Shown here: one piece after another, positions 9,484 through 17,376 of the stretch | Position numbering within the stretch: position 1 is the first letter of the stretch | Layout: the number at the start of each line of letters is the position of its first letter | From: Brucella pseudogrignonensis | Lineage (GTDB): Bacteria > Pseudomonadota > Alphaproteobacteria > Rhizobiales > Rhizobiaceae | Assembly: GCF_032190615.1 (NCBI RefSeq) | Contig: NZ_JAVLAT010000001.1 | Span: 1,930,501-1,994,500, forward strand | Length of the DNA: 64,000 bases | Reading direction: 5' to 3' | Notes under the pieces: generated by a model | Database searches by the model: none | Seen by the model: the letters and a program-made list of their open reading frames with translations, nothing else | Told to the model about the DNA's origin: nothing | Program-made: the position numbers and the translations under genes

Positions 9484-9803
9484 TTTGCGGTTAATACAGA
9501 GCTTGTCCCGCAACGTGGTAAACACTTATGCATTCGATCCGGCCAGTTCAATTTCAATAAAACATGAATATAAATATCAAGATAAGAATTATTCGATTTT
9601 AAGAATGGAACTCAGAAGAAATAAACAATAGTATTTAATTCATGTTTTTCACAATTTCGTGTAATATTTGTAATACTCCCTTTAAATGCGGAATATTACT
9701 TTTGATCATTGGGATTGTCTGTCGATTTGGTTGCTAAAGCGCGAATTGTATCGGATATTTCACCCAATATGAGTGTTGCTTGATTTTAGATGTGGAGGAT
9801 GAC
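9484..9803. other. AT-rich intergenic region upstream of cytochrome c'
   Basis: About 320 bases with no credible ORF. The part from about 9550 to 9700 is strikingly AT-rich compared with flanking coding DNA. It is presumably the promoter and regulatory region of the cytochrome c' gene. I looked for FNR/NnrR-like dyads and found none convincing. Confidence 0.5.
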
Positions 9804-10244
9804 ATGCGTTCCTTTTTTCTCACTGTGAGTTCGGTTGCTTTGTTGGTTGCCGGTGTGGCGCATGCCGACGTGATTGCTGATCGTCAGGCCATCATGAAGG
9901 ACATGGGGCGCTCAGTCGGGCAACTTGCACCAATGGTGAAGGGTGAGAAGCCTTTCGATGCGGCAGCAGCTCTTGCCGCGCTCGAAAAGATTGATGCCGA
10001 CGCGAAGAAGTTTGATGTCGACACGTTGTTCCCTGCAGAATCCGATCAGGGCGATACAGAAGCTTCGGCAAAGATCTGGGCCAATAAGGAAGACTTCGTC
10101 AAGCACGTCGAAAAATTCCGCGCTGATGCCGCAGCAGCTGTCGCTGCAAAGCCTGCGAATCTCGATGCGCTGAAGCCGATTTTCCAGCAGGTCGCTGCCA
10201 ATTGCGGCTCGTGCCATCAGGTCTATCGTGAAAAGAAGAACTGA
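9804..10244 (+). CDS. cytochrome c' family protein
   Basis: 146-residue periplasmic c-type cytochrome. A Sec signal peptide (MRSFFLTVSSVALLVAGVAHA) precedes a helical domain. A single heme motif CGSCH lies at the very C-terminus (residues 134-138), followed by QVYREKKN, the classic cytochrome c' layout. Family members bind NO or buffer redox stress. The start ATG 9804 has GGAGG 7 bases upstream. The diheme cytochrome gene follows 11 bases later, so they form an operon. Maturation would use the Ccm system encoded at 45-49 kb. Confidence 0.92.
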   Translation: MRSFFLTVSSVALLVAGVAHADVIADRQAIMKDMGRSVGQLAPMVKGEKPFDAAAALAALEKIDADAKKFDVDTLFPAESDQGDTEASAKIWANKEDFVKHVEKFRADAAAAVAAKPANLDALKPIFQQVAANCGSCHQVYREKKN

Positions 10245-10255
10245 TTAGCAACATT

Positions 10256-11197
10256 ATGGTCCGAAAACTCGCATATGTTGCTGGTGCCGTCGTTATCCTG
10301 GGTGCTGCTGCTTTCTGGGTGCTGACAACGCCTCAGACAGTTGATCAGTCTGTGATTGCATCTCTACAACCGGGTGACGCAACGAATGGCGAGCAGATTT
10401 TCTGGGCAGGTGGCTGTGCTTCATGCCATGCCGCCCCGGGCGCGACGGGCGATGCGCGTAAAGTTCTTGCTGGCGGACATGAACTGGCATCAGATTTTGG
10501 CACATTCATTGCGCCAAATATCTCGCCATCAGAACAGGGTATTGGTAACTGGACCTTACACGACTTTGCCAATGCAATGCTGGAAGGGACGGGGCGGGCT
10601 GGAGAGCATCTTTATCCGTCATTTCCATACACATCTTACGCTAAGATGAAGCCGCAAGATGTCGCCGATTTGTTTGTCTACATGAAAACGTTGCCAGAAT
10701 CGGACAATGTCGCGGCGTCGCATAAACTTGCCTTTCCATTCAATATTCGACGTGGTCTCGGGCTTTGGAAACAGCTTTATCTTTCTGATAAGCCCGTCGT
10801 CGAACTGGCCAATGCATCTGATCAGGTCAAGCGCGGTCAATATCTCACCGAAGCGCTGGGGCATTGCGCGGAGTGTCATACACCCCGTAATGCCATTGGT
10901 GGGCTGGACACAAAGCAATGGATGGCAGGGGCGCTTTCACCGGAAACCGGCAGCGATGGTCGCAAAGGCATTGTGCCCAATATCACCTCGGGTGAGGGCG
11001 GTATTGGTGACTGGAGCGCGAACGACATTGCATATGCGCTTCAAAGCGGTTTTACGCCAGATTTTGATTCACTCGGCGGTTCAATGACTGATGTTATTAC
11101 CAACATGGCACAGATAAGCGAGGCGGATCGGGAGGCAATTGCAGCCTATCTTAAGGCGATCCCGGCGCATTCAAACGGCTATCCGTCCAATCGCTGA
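10256..11197 (+). CDS. diheme cytochrome c, membrane anchored
   Basis: 313-residue protein with an uncleaved-looking N-terminal membrane anchor (residues 5-25) and two cytochrome c domains. The heme motifs are CASCH at 54-58 and CAECH at about 204-208. Each domain has the IAPNIS or IVPNIT segment and downstream methionine candidates typical of diheme subunits that feed electrons from periplasmic dehydrogenases. The dehydrogenase partner is not encoded here; the neighbour is cytochrome c'. The electron donor and acceptor are unknown. Confidence 0.9.
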   Translation: MVRKLAYVAGAVVILGAAAFWVLTTPQTVDQSVIASLQPGDATNGEQIFWAGGCASCHAAPGATGDARKVLAGGHELASDFGTFIAPNISPSEQGIGNWTLHDFANAMLEGTGRAGEHLYPSFPYTSYAKMKPQDVADLFVYMKTLPESDNVAASHKLAFPFNIRRGLGLWKQLYLSDKPVVELANASDQVKRGQYLTEALGHCAECHTPRNAIGGLDTKQWMAGALSPETGSDGRKGIVPNITSGEGGIGDWSANDIAYALQSGFTPDFDSLGGSMTDVITNMAQISEADREAIAAYLKAIPAHSNGYPSNR

Positions 11198-11515
11198 TTA
11201 GCGTTTGGTGCAGCGAACGACAGTCGGCAGTCCGGCATTGGTGTATTTGCTTTGCATCGTATAGAGCCAGCCTTTGCATTCAGACATGGTCTGGAAACAG
11301 CGGAAGCGATCAACAGGTACCAATCCATCACTGCTGACGAACGGAGAATCGTCCACACCACTGAATTGGCCAACAATAACACCACTGCCGCGCGGGGGCG
11401 TGTTGCAGCGTTGCCCGGCAAATTCGCTGACGTTTTTGCGAACCTGTGCCTGAGCAAGTGTTACGGGCGCCAACAAAGGAAAAGCGATAAGAGCGGTTAA
11501 AACTGCACGATGCAT
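11198..11515 (-). CDS. small secreted cysteine-containing protein, unknown function
   Basis: 105-residue protein with a clear signal peptide (MHRAVLTALIAFPLLAPVTLAQA). The mature part has four cysteines (QRCNT, FRCFQ, SECKG, VRCTK), consistent with two disulfides in the periplasm. No known domain recognised. Its stop abuts the stop of the convergent diheme cytochrome gene with no gap. It is downstream of the oligopeptidase gene but separated from it by a terminator, so it likely has its own promoter. Confidence 0.78.
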   Translation of the reverse strand: MHRAVLTALIAFPLLAPVTLAQAQVRKNVSEFAGQRCNTPPRGSGVIVGQFSGVDDSPFVSSDGLVPVDRFRCFQTMSECKGWLYTMQSKYTNAGLPTVVRCTKR

Positions 11516-11566
11516 GATCTGATCTCCGCGTCTGTTGATTTAAATAATATAAGCCCAATGAAAATT

Positions 11567-11587
11567 CCCGGCAATTGAATTGCCGGG
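11567..11587. terminator. hairpin terminator downstream of oligopeptidase B
   Basis: A perfect 10-bp inverted repeat, CCCGGCAATT and AATTGCCGGG, around a single base lies 21 bases beyond the oligopeptidase stop on the minus strand and is followed there by a short T-run. Confidence 0.75.
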
Positions 11588-11608
11588 AGCGTTCGTAAGC
11601 CGACCTTG

Positions 11609-13702
11609 CTATGCTTTTCCGACTGCTTTGAGCGCAAAAGCATAGGTGTATGCCACTTCTTCGAGCCGGGAAAACCGGCCCGATGCACCAGCATGGCCCG
11701 CATCCATATTGATGCGGAAAAGCACCGGATGATCATCGGTTTTTAGTTCACGCAGCTTGGCAACCCACTTGGCAGGCTCCCAATATGTAACGCGAGGATC
11801 TGTCAGACCTGCAACCGCCAGAATGCGCGGATAGGCTTGAGCCGTTACATTGTCGTAAGGCGAGTAAGCCGCGATCGTGCGATAATCAGCTTCCGAGGCT
11901 ATAGGATTGCCCCATTCCGGCCATTCTGGTGGCGTGAGAGGCAAAGTATCATCGAGCATCGTGTTGAGAACATCGACAAATGGTACTTCAGCGATGATGC
12001 CGCCAAAGGCTTCCGGTGCAAGATTGGCAATCGCGCCCATCAGCATCCCGCCTGCCGAACCGCCATGTGCAACGATACGATCGTGGCTGGTGAAGCCCTC
12101 GGTAACGAGGTGTTTTGCAGCAGCGATAAAATCCGTAAACGTGTTCGTCTTTTTTTCCCGCTTGCCGTTTTCGTACCATGCGAAGCCTTTATCCTTGCCG
12201 CCGCGAATATGCGCGATGGCATACACGAAGCCTCGGTCAACCAGAGATAGTCGTGATGTGCTGAAGCTTGCAGGCATGCTCATGCCATAGGAACCGTAAC
12301 CATAAAGCAGGCACGGTGCCGATCCATCGAGCTTCGTGTCTTTGTGATAGATCAGCGATACGGGCACCAGTTCACCATCTTTGGCAGGTGCCAGAACACG
12401 ACGCGTGACATAATCTGAAATGGTATGGCCTGAAGGAACTTCCTGCGTTTTGAGCAGCACACGCTCGCGCGTGTTCATATTGTAGTCGAAAAGCTGCTCA
12501 GGCGTGGTCATCGAAGAATAAGAGAAGCGGATTACATCCGTGTCATATTCTGCGCTGCCGTGCAGACCGAGCGAATAGGCTTCTTCATCGAATGCAATGG
12601 CGTGCTGTTCGCCGGACTTGCGGTCGCGGATCACGATACGCGGCAGGCCGTTATCGCGCTCCATCCAGACGAGATGATTTTTATAAGCACCATGTGACAG
12701 GATCAGGCGTCCAGGAACATGGGCGACGAGCTCTTCCCAGTTTTCCGGCTGCGGTGCGGATGCAGGTGCGCGCATGATCTTGAAGTCTTTGGCACCGTCG
12801 ATGTTCGTCAGAATAAAGAATTCATCACCACCGGGTGCAATATCGTATTCGACGCCTGTTTTACGAGCCATGATCAGCAGCGGTTTTGCAGATGGATCGT
12901 TGGCCGGCAACAACCAGGATTCAGATGTCTCATGGTCGTGAATGTCGATGAAGATGAAATCATCGAGTGAAGAACCGCTGATTCCAACAAAGAAACCAGG
13001 GTCTTTCTCTTCAAAGATCAGCTTGTCCTGCGACTGATCGGTACCGATCAGATGATAGAAGACTTTGGACGGGCGGTGGTTTTCATCAAGCAAAGTATAG
13101 AAAAAGCCTTTGCTGTTTGCATCCCAGCTGCCGCCGCCATTGGTATCCGTAAGGACATCTTCGAGATCCGACATTTTTTCGAGATCGCGAACTCTGAGTT
13201 TGTAAAATTCAGATCCCTTGTCGTCATAGCCCCAGATCAAACGATTGTGATCGGGGGAGTGATCAGCGGATGCGAGACGGAAATAGGCTTTGTCCTCCGC
13301 CTCCTTGTCGCCATCGAGCAGAATGGTCTCAGGACCGCCATCGCGTGGGGTGCGAATGAAATAAGGCTGCTCGCCGCCGGTCCGGAAGGATGCGCCGTAG
13401 GCATAAGGACCATCTTTTGAAGGAATGGATGAATCGTCCTCCTTGATGCGACCACGCATCTCGGAAAAAAGCTGCTTCTGAAGTGCGTCTGTGTCTTGCA
13501 TCAAAGCGGTCTGATATGCGTTTTCCGCCTCCAGATGCTCGCGGATTTCGGGCGCCAGAACAGATGGGTCTTTGAACACTTCCTGCCAGTTGTCCGCTCG
13601 GAGCCAGGCATAGTCATCAATGCGTGTGATGCCGTGGCGTGTGTCGCTCGCAGGTTGCTTTGGTGCTTTTGGTGGCTGAGGAAAATGAGTATCCTGTGGC
13701 AT
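11609..13702 (-). CDS. ptrB: oligopeptidase B (S9A family serine peptidase)
   Basis: 697-residue cytoplasmic serine oligopeptidase cleaving after basic residues in short peptides. The N-terminal beta-propeller spans roughly residues 70-410. The catalytic alpha/beta-hydrolase domain follows, with the serine in GGSAGGMLMGA (about 545), aspartate in GLTDPRVTYWEPAKW (about 632) and histidine in MDAGHAGASGRF (about 667). The length matches family members. It lies 71 bases downstream of msrB in the same direction. Confidence 0.94.
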   Translation of the reverse strand: MPQDTHFPQPPKAPKQPASDTRHGITRIDDYAWLRADNWQEVFKDPSVLAPEIREHLEAENAYQTALMQDTDALQKQLFSEMRGRIKEDDSSIPSKDGPYAYGASFRTGGEQPYFIRTPRDGGPETILLDGDKEAEDKAYFRLASADHSPDHNRLIWGYDDKGSEFYKLRVRDLEKMSDLEDVLTDTNGGGSWDANSKGFFYTLLDENHRPSKVFYHLIGTDQSQDKLIFEEKDPGFFVGISGSSLDDFIFIDIHDHETSESWLLPANDPSAKPLLIMARKTGVEYDIAPGGDEFFILTNIDGAKDFKIMRAPASAPQPENWEELVAHVPGRLILSHGAYKNHLVWMERDNGLPRIVIRDRKSGEQHAIAFDEEAYSLGLHGSAEYDTDVIRFSYSSMTTPEQLFDYNMNTRERVLLKTQEVPSGHTISDYVTRRVLAPAKDGELVPVSLIYHKDTKLDGSAPCLLYGYGSYGMSMPASFSTSRLSLVDRGFVYAIAHIRGGKDKGFAWYENGKREKKTNTFTDFIAAAKHLVTEGFTSHDRIVAHGGSAGGMLMGAIANLAPEAFGGIIAEVPFVDVLNTMLDDTLPLTPPEWPEWGNPIASEADYRTIAAYSPYDNVTAQAYPRILAVAGLTDPRVTYWEPAKWVAKLRELKTDDHPVLFRINMDAGHAGASGRFSRLEEVAYTYAFALKAVGKA

Positions 13703-13732
13703 GTAAAATCCAGTAAAAAGCGAATGAAATCA

Positions 13733-13758
13733 GTCCGAACCGTTGTGCCGGTCCGGAC
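13733..13758 (-). terminator. possible hairpin between msrB and ptrB
   Basis: Inverted repeat GTCCGAACCG / CGGTCCGGAC with one mismatch and a 6-base loop, 15 bases beyond the msrB stop. The T-run after it on the minus strand is poor, so it may attenuate or stabilise rather than terminate. Confidence 0.4.
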
Positions 13759-13773
13759 CGTGAAACACAAGAA

Positions 13774-14193
13774 TTAATCCTGATCAAACACCAGTGCGTT
13801 GCCATTCATGCAGTAACGCAGACCTGTGGGCGGCGGGCCATCGGGAAACACATGTCCGAGATGTGCGTCGCAATCTGAACAGCGGATCTCTGTGCGATTC
13901 ATGCCATAGGAATGATCTTCAACTGCGAAAACTGCATCTGGTTCGATAGGTTGGTAAAAGCTAGGCCAACCTGTTCCAGACTCGTATTTCGTTTCCGACT
14001 TATAAAGCGGCTTATCGCAGCACACGCAGCGATACGTTCCATGAAGTGAGCTATCAAAATTCGGGCTGGAGAAGGCGCGCTCGGTCCCGTGCTGGCGGGT
14101 GATCTGGTATTGAATGGGTGTGAGTTGTTCACGCCATTCTGCATCGGTTTTAATAACTTTCAGATGCCGGGTCTGATCAGTTGAATTAGACAT
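13774..14193 (-). CDS. msrB: peptide-methionine (R)-S-oxide reductase MsrB
   Basis: 139-residue repair enzyme reducing methionine-R-sulfoxide in proteins. It has two zinc-binding CxxC pairs (CVCC and CSDC), the SGTGWPSF motif, [16 protein letters not shown] and the catalytic cysteine in RYCMNGNAL near residue 128. The ATG at 14193 has an ideal AGGAGGAAACA site upstream; the 8-codon extension in frame lacks one. No signal peptide, so it is cytoplasmic. Confidence 0.94.
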   Translation of the reverse strand: MSNSTDQTRHLKVIKTDAEWREQLTPIQYQITRQHGTERAFSSPNFDSSLHGTYRCVCCDKPLYKSETKYESGTGWPSFYQPIEPDAVFAVEDHSYGMNRTEIRCSDCDAHLGHVFPDGPPPTGLRYCMNGNALVFDQD

Positions 14194-14917
14194 TGTTTCC
14201 TCCTGTATTTGGAGCATTGCATTTTAGAAGTTCAAATTGTTCATTACTGGCTTAGCGAAAGATCTCTTGATTGCCCTTGGACATGGAAAGCCTAAGAGTT
14301 TCCCTTTGATAAAACGACGTCAAAAATTCGTCTTCTGGCGTATATAGTCTGATTTTGATGTACGTCGCTCAATAAACTGGTAAATCTTTTGTGTGCATGA
14401 TCAGCTTTCAAAGCTATGTCTCATATATAGTTGTGGGAAGAATCGGATACGAGTTTATTTGTATAAAATATATTTGAGATTTGCCTTTTTGCTGCCTCAG
14501 TCATTATTCATGAATTTGCTCAACAAAAGATGGTTGTTTTAGCTGGCGTTAAAAGACTTGTCTCAAAAAAACGGTTGCTTAAGTTTGTCGTGTAAACTAA
14601 GGGAATTCTACAGACAATCTATCGTTTACCCCACATTTTGCGAATAGATTGCGGTGCGTCTGAGAGAGCTGTGTAAGATGTGGCAGTCATTTTGACATTT
14701 CAGTTGCTCGTTTGAGTGCATTGTATTTGTTAAAACAAGAAGAAAATAGTTCTTTTAATGTAAAGTGTTTTGACAGCTCTATTGCAAATCCCACTATTCA
14801 TTGTTATCTGCGATGCGGGCTAATGTTGGGCAGTGATTAAGAATTTGCGCAGATCGCATACAGTTTTTCGAACGCTGCGACCTGCCTGATATAAAGATCG
14901 ACGATAAAGGAAAAGAA
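14194..14917. other. long AT-rich non-coding region between msrB and mucR
   Basis: 724 bases without any ORF of note, between divergent msrB and mucR. It is AT-rich with many TA steps and T-tracts. MucR/Ros proteins are known to bind AT-rich DNA and to repress their own genes, so this probably holds the mucR control region. A possible promoter element TTGACA lies at 14770-14775, with CTATTC at 14794-14799 as a weak -10. No RNA gene recognised. Confidence 0.5.
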
Positions 14918-15346
14918 ATGGAAAACCCTGAAATTTACGACGAGAGCGCAGAATTGCTGCTCAGCCTGACTGCTGAAGTTGTTGCCGCTTATGTTGGAAA
15001 TAATTCTATTCGCGCAAGTGAACTGCCTCTGCTGATTTCCGAAGTACATTCTGCTTTTAAGAGCAATGTTGTTCGTGAAGAGGCACCTGTTGTCGTTGAA
15101 AAGCCAAAGCCGGCTGTAAACCCGAAGAAGTCGGTTCATGACGATTACATTATCTGCCTTGAAGACGGTAAGAAATTCAAGTCGCTCAAGCGCCACCTGA
15201 TGACTCATTATAGCATGTCTCCTGAACAGTACCGCGAAAAGTGGGACCTCGATCCTAACTATCCAATGGTTGCTCCGAACTATGCTGCTGCACGTTCGCG
15301 CCTTGCAAAGAAGATGGGGCTTGGTCGTAAGCCTAAGGACGCATAA
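14918..15346 (+). CDS. mucR: MucR/Ros-family zinc-finger transcriptional regulator
   Basis: 142-residue DNA-binding regulator, an H-NS-like silencer in rhizobia and Brucella controlling envelope polysaccharide, motility and cell-cycle genes. The N-terminal half (LTAEVVAAYVGNN) forms the oligomerisation domain. The C-terminal finger is ICLEDGKKFKSLKRHLMTH, with C80, D83, H93 and H97. Aspartate replaces the second zinc cysteine of Ros, as in many MucR proteins. The family's QYREKWDLDPNYPMVAPNYAAARS block follows. Site AAAGGAAAAGAA precedes the ATG. Confidence 0.94.
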   Translation: MENPEIYDESAELLLSLTAEVVAAYVGNNSIRASELPLLISEVHSAFKSNVVREEAPVVVEKPKPAVNPKKSVHDDYIICLEDGKKFKSLKRHLMTHYSMSPEQYREKWDLDPNYPMVAPNYAAARSRLAKKMGLGRKPKDA

Positions 15347-15350
15347 TTGA

Positions 15351-15433
15351 TCCGATAGTTTTATCGGACGCTTGTCTTGTTATGAAGACAAGTCGATCAT
15401 AGCCCGGCACGGTGTGTCGGGCTATTTTATTTT
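15351..15433 (+). terminator. triple hairpin downstream of mucR
   Basis: Three consecutive perfect or near-perfect stems follow the mucR stop. They are TCCGATA/TATCGGA (15351-15368), CTTGTCTT/AAGACAAG (15371-15392) and an 11-bp ATAGCCCGGCA/TGTCGGGCTAT stem with one G-U pair (15399-15425). The last is followed by TTTATTTT and is the intrinsic terminator. Confidence 0.85.
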
Positions 15434-15537
15434 AGAGCGCATCCCGAAAAGGGTGAAACGGTTTTTGGAGCAAGATACGCGTAAAGAACAAAGCGATAGA
15501 GCATTTCTAATGATCCAGCGAAATCTGGAAATGCTCC
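15434..15537. repeat. rhizobial dispersed palindromic repeat (RIME-like), two-palindrome copy
   Basis: About 104 bases starting AGAGCGCATCCCGAAAA and ending AAATGCTCC. It has a degenerate first palindrome and a second one with arms AGAGCATTT/AAATGCTC and CCAG/CTGG. The core resembles the repeats at 34550 and 56477. The two-palindrome layout and length fit what I recall of Rhizobium RIME1 elements. It sits between convergent mucR and a small hypothetical gene. Confidence 0.75.
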
Positions 15538-15558
15538 AGTTCAGCTATGTCGTTTGAA

Positions 15559-15885
15559 TTACCGAAAATAAGCAACATGCTTTGGTTTGTTTCTTGATCG
15601 CGTAGTCATCGTTCTGCCCTGTAGCCTGTCGAGAGCCTGCTTTAAAGCAATATGCCTATTAAGGTCATAGCTCCAATGGCCTTTGATGCCTTTTAGGCGT
15701 TCCCGTTCAATAAGGCGGATAAGTTTGGTTTCAGCTTGATTTTTCTTATCTTTTGAAGCGTTGAGCAGCGTATCCATATCGATACCCGCTATGATCTGGA
15801 GCGCTGCACGCTGCATCGCTCCTAATTTTTCTTCATTGCGCGTAGCAATAAATTCATTGCAAGTTTTTCGAAGGGCGATTTCCAT
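15559..15885 (-). CDS. hypothetical basic protein
   Basis: 108-residue, strongly charged and predicted helical protein (MEIALRKTCNEF, then RNEEKLGAMQRAALQIIAGIDMDTLL). The C-terminal half is basic, rich in Lys and Arg, and ends KHVAYFR. No known domain, signal peptide or membrane segment. The frame is open 18 codons further with a GTG at 15939; I prefer the ATG at 15885. Function unknown; the basic C-terminus could bind nucleic acid, which is only a guess. Confidence 0.6.
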   Translation of the reverse strand: MEIALRKTCNEFIATRNEEKLGAMQRAALQIIAGIDMDTLLNASKDKKNQAETKLIRLIERERLKGIKGHWSYDLNRHIALKQALDRLQGRTMTTRSRNKPKHVAYFR

Positions 15886-15942
15886 TTTGCATCTTTCGTC
15901 CGTTGCGTGTTTCTGACGACACAATGACGGAAGCTCCACAGG

Positions 15943-16018
15943 TGTGGATAAAATTCCTAGATTTTAATAAAATCAGTGGATATCCGATCCAAACGATGAT
16001 TCAATAAACTTATCCCCG
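15943..16018. promoter_or_regulatory. cluster of DnaA-box-like sequences
   Basis: A perfect DnaA box TGTGGATAA at 15943-15951 is followed by two 7/9 matches, AGTGGATAT at 15975-15983 and TTATCCCCG at 16010-16018. All lie within 76 AT-rich bases just ahead of a gene encoding a DnaA domain IV-like protein. It may be an autoregulatory site or a DnaA titration/control site. I do not claim a replication origin. Confidence 0.5.
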
Positions 16019-16071
16019 CTTGCATAATCCTCATTATAAGAAGATATTCCTATAACAGTGAGGAAAGATGA

Positions 16072-16524
16072 ATGTCTCTGAAAACTCCGGATATCATCCA
16101 TACCCGCGCAGAAGCTGTTGAGGCTTTAAAGGTCATTGCAGCGCGACACGGACGAACACTGAAACTGGATAATTCTGGTCCGGTTCTGGGGCGCAGGCGT
16201 CACGAAAAGAACGTCGAAATCTGCGAAGCACTGATAGATATGTTGTCCGCTTACTTTGGTGTTAGCGGTACTGAGTTGCGTTCACCTATGCGGTGCAGAC
16301 GGGAAGTTGCACAGGTTCGACAATTGGGGATGTACTTAGCTCACACCTCTTTCGGTATGGTGATGGGTGAGGTGGCAGTTGGCTTTTCTCGGGAGCGCAC
16401 GACGGTCATGTATGCATGCCATCTCGTTGAGGATCGGCGAGATGACCCGGATTACGATGCGGTGGTTTCCGCATTGGAAAAACTCGTAAACGTTGGATTC
16501 TCGGATTGGAGGATGGCAGCTTGA
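16072..16524 (+). CDS. small protein with DnaA domain IV-like DNA-binding fold
   Basis: 150-residue protein. Residues from about 76 on (RREVAQVRQLGMYLAHTSFG, VAVGFSRERTTVMYACHLVEDRR) match the C-terminal DNA-binding domain of DnaA, with the RERTTVMYAC helix corresponding to the DnaA-box recognition helix. It lacks the AAA+ ATPase domain, so it cannot initiate like DnaA but could compete for or read DnaA boxes. The N-terminal 70 residues are unlike DnaA. Site GAGGAAAG precedes the ATG. Its stop overlaps the start of the DUF6456 gene. Confidence 0.82.
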   Translation: MSLKTPDIIHTRAEAVEALKVIAARHGRTLKLDNSGPVLGRRRHEKNVEICEALIDMLSAYFGVSGTELRSPMRCRREVAQVRQLGMYLAHTSFGMVMGEVAVGFSRERTTVMYACHLVEDRRDDPDYDAVVSALEKLVNVGFSDWRMAA

Positions 16525-17303
16525 GTGAAATGTATTCGACGTCCGAAGCAAGAATCATCCGTTTTTTGAAACAAGGTGGATGCGAAGTCCAGGATTCTGT
16601 ACGCGAAACCCATGTTTTGCTTGTAGCTGATCACGGTACAATTGCGGCAACGCGTAACGAGCTGGATGCGATGCGAAAGCGTGGCGTTTTGATTTGCAAC
16701 AATGGTCGGCTTGAACTTGCGTCTCAAGCACGAAAAAATTCGGAGAAAAAGTCAGCTACCGCGCGTAAAACTGAAACTATAGAGCTTGAATATGGTGAGA
16801 GGGTTGAAATTAACCCGTCTGAATCGCCGTTGGCGAAGCTTTTCAGGCTTCGCAATGGTGCAGGTATAAGCTTTATTTCTGAGGATGAGTTTCGGGCAGG
16901 TGAACGGTTGCGATCAGATTTCACCCGGGGTTCTATGATGCCTTCGATTTCAGCGCGATGGGATGTAGGCGTTGGTAATTCCGCCCGTTCGGGACCGGGA
17001 GGTATGGCTGAATTTACAGATATCGCGCTGGCAAGCCGGATGCGTGTTGAGCGCGCTTTAGAAGCCGTTGGACCTGAACTAAGCGGCGTGCTTATCGATG
17101 TTTGTTGCTTCTTAAAGGGGTTGGAACTCGTGGAGCGCGAGCGCCAATGGCCAGTTCGTTCCGGCAAAATGTTGCTCAAAATGGGGCTTTCGATGTTGCA
17201 TCGGCATTATAATCCGCATTTAGGCAAGGAACCCCGCTCCACGGGTATTGTTCACTGGGGTGCAGAGGATTATCGCCCGGCAGCACGTCCACGGCAAAAT
17301 TGA
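16521..17303 (+). CDS. DUF6456 domain protein
   Basis: 260-residue protein of the Hyphomicrobiales DUF6456 type, as I recall the family. The N-terminal 60 residues look winged-helix-like (TSEARIIRFLKQGG, ATRNELDAMRKRGVLI). A basic linker follows, then a C-terminal helical domain (VCCFLKGLELVERERQWPVRSGKMLLKMGLSMLHRHY). The likely start is the TTG at 16521, overlapping the previous stop as TTGA with GGAGG 8 bases upstream, so translation is coupled to the DnaA-IV gene. This suggests a joint DNA-binding or regulatory role; function not established. Confidence 0.75.
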   Translation: MSEMYSTSEARIIRFLKQGGCEVQDSVRETHVLLVADHGTIAATRNELDAMRKRGVLICNNGRLELASQARKNSEKKSATARKTETIELEYGERVEINPSESPLAKLFRLRNGAGISFISEDEFRAGERLRSDFTRGSMMPSISARWDVGVGNSARSGPGGMAEFTDIALASRMRVERALEAVGPELSGVLIDVCCFLKGLELVERERQWPVRSGKMLLKMGLSMLHRHYNPHLGKEPRSTGIVHWGAEDYRPAARPRQN

Positions 17304-17376
17304 TTGCTGCGATGCGTTTTCACCGCATTGACCCCGTCAACAGTTTGAATAACAAAGTCATTCTGACGGGGGAAAT

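Noticed and set aside
9690..9720. An FNR/NnrR-type dyad near TTTGATCATTGGGAT
   Set aside because: The right half does not match ATCAA at the required spacing.
15943..16018. A chromosomal replication origin
   Set aside because: Only one perfect DnaA box. No hemE, parAB, dnaA or repABC neighbours and no evidence of strand-skew change that I can judge from a 64-kb window.
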